DNA of 64,000 nucleotides from positions 46,816,003 to 46,880,002 of the forward strand of contig OZ034974.1 of the NCBI GenBank assembly GCA_964030785.1. The letters run 5' to 3'. This DNA is from Siderastrea siderea. Lineage: Eukaryota; Cnidaria; Anthozoa; Scleractinia; Rhizangiidae. The position numbers were made by a program, and so were the translations under genes. The notes under the pieces are model-generated. The model was not told where the DNA came from. It searched no databases and saw only the letters and a program-made list of their open reading frames with translations. Position 1 is the stretch's first letter; the number at the start of each line of letters is the position of its first letter. Shown here piece after piece: positions 63,313 through 64,000 of the stretch.

Positions 63313-63966
63313 ATGCAAACGGGGAAACCGTTTCGTTTTCATACCCCCTCCTCTATCTTGGTGGTGGGTCCTTCGGGATGTGGTAAAACCGCGTTTACGG
63401 AAAAACTCTTGGTAGACAACCCGGAGTTGTTTGACACCCCACCGACCCAAATGCATTATTGTTATGGGGCCTGGCAAGATCGATTTCAAGGCATGCAAGA
63501 TCAAGGGGTGGTGTTTCACGAAGGGATTCCCGATCATGAGGCCTTAGTGCAATGGTTTCCTCAAGGACAGGGGGTCCTGGTCTTGGATGATTTAATGGAT
63601 GAAGGGAGTCACGATAAACGCGTGTTGGATTTATTCACCAAACATTCACATCATCAAGGGGTGACTGTCCTATACTTGTGCCAAGACATGTTTCCCGTGG
63701 GTCGCTATGCGAAAAGTATATCCCGCAATGCCCATTACATTGTGGCGTTCAAGAACCCCCGAGATCAATTAGGGGTACGCAATGTCATGCTTCAATCGTT
63801 TCCGACCACTTGGAAAGACACATTGGAGACGTTTCATCAAGCCACTACACGACCGTATGGGTATTTGGTCTTGGATTTACATCCCGCCTCGTCCGATCAA
63901 CAACGTGTATTGAGTCACCTGTTAAAAGACGAAGGATGGACTCGCACCTATCAAAAACGACTATAA
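63313..63966 (+). CDS. Packaging ATPase (FtsK/HerA, A32-like)
   Basis: 217 residues. Walker A GPSGCGKT at 19-26, Walker B VLVLDDL with D92-D93, and a later LYLCQDMFPVG segment with a sensor-like Gln, as in genome-packaging ATPases of Polintons, adintoviruses and other PRD1-adenovirus-lineage viruses. Length is normal for the family. It would pump genomic DNA into the capsid. The end (63966) is complete inside the window. Confidence 0.88.
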   Translation: MQTGKPFRFHTPSSILVVGPSGCGKTAFTEKLLVDNPELFDTPPTQMHYCYGAWQDRFQGMQDQGVVFHEGIPDHEALVQWFPQGQGVLVLDDLMDEGSHDKRVLDLFTKHSHHQGVTVLYLCQDMFPVGRYAKSISRNAHYIVAFKNPRDQLGVRNVMLQSFPTTWKDTLETFHQATTRPYGYLVLDLHPASSDQQRVLSHLLKDEGWTRTYQKRL

Positions 63967-64000
63967 AGGCACCCCCTTGGAACAGGTAAAAAATAGAAAG

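Larger units (their letters stand above)
52532..64000. mobile_element. Adintovirus / Maverick-Polinton-type element, right side outside the window
   Basis: A compact block of about 16 intact genes with short gaps, own TATA-type promoters and higher GC than the flank. Hallmarks present: rve integrase with chromodomain, double-jelly-roll major capsid protein, adenain-type protease, A32/FtsK-like packaging ATPase and a pX-like core peptide. This set defines adintoviruses and Polintons (established knowledge). PolB and the right terminal repeat are not in the window. The left end is proposed at AGTAGTAAATTCC (52532), with an AG start typical of Polinton ends, but this is not proven. Few or no frame breaks suggest a young insertion or a viral contig. 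Confidence 0.85.

Noticed and set aside
63048..63314. Minus-strand frame over the tRNA-like gene (WDSNPR motif)
   Set aside because: This motif is the well-known false translation of tRNA T arms; the RNA gene explains it.

Overview
The window reads as nuclear DNA of a cnidarian, most likely a stony coral (inference). The first ~52.5 kb is AT-rich and intron-rich. It is crowded with broken transposase-derived genes, MITEs, a SINE and a BEL/Pao retrotransposon. From about 52.5 kb to the right edge it switches abruptly to compact, more GC-rich, nearly intact reading frames. These form an adintovirus / Maverick-Polinton-type DNA virus that is probably integrated.

Host side, left to right. At 1.06-6.28 kb lies a minus-strand, multi-exon MULE/SWIM-type transposase-derived gene. 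Its exons join in phase, but the catalytic domain is cut by a foldback element. Two copies of a hairpin-ended coral repeat follow (6.6-8.2 kb and 17.4-18.3 kb). A segmental duplication (12.7-14.7 and 26.0-27.8 kb) carries a single 72-nt leucine-rich-repeat exon in each copy; the splice donor is lost in the second. The 19.47-25.98 kb BEL/Pao element has a GGGTA target duplication. It lacks its integrase and carries a nested 1,993-bp element with 9-bp target duplications and subterminal minisatellites. At 34.4-40.0 kb is a second, plus-strand transposase-derived pseudogene hit by a SINE and a TTAA-flanked MITE. At 41.36-44.81 kb is a complete 3.45-kb DNA transposon with TA target sites. It has two convergent genes: a Tc1/IS630-like transposase with a paired-domain-like N-terminus, and a PB1 + zinc-knuckle + coiled-coil protein.

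Viral side (52.5 kb to the end). Two divergent gene pairs come first: a tandem RING-like protein / a 178-aa unknown, and a SLOG-like nucleotide-binding protein / a GRF zinc-finger protein. Each pair shares a promoter region with TATA boxes, and the second also has 44-bp CCAAT repeats. They are followed by one rightward late-gene array: a small unknown, an rve integrase with C-terminal chromodomain, two tandem paralogous structural-type proteins, four small basic core-type proteins (one adenovirus pX-like), the double-jelly-roll major capsid protein, an adenain-type protease, a tRNA-like Pol III gene and the packaging ATPase. No PolB gene is in view, so the element probably continues past position 64000.

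The best candidates for something undescribed are the SLOG-like protein, the tandem RING protein and the tRNA-like RNA inside the virus, and the two-gene PB1/paired-like transposon.
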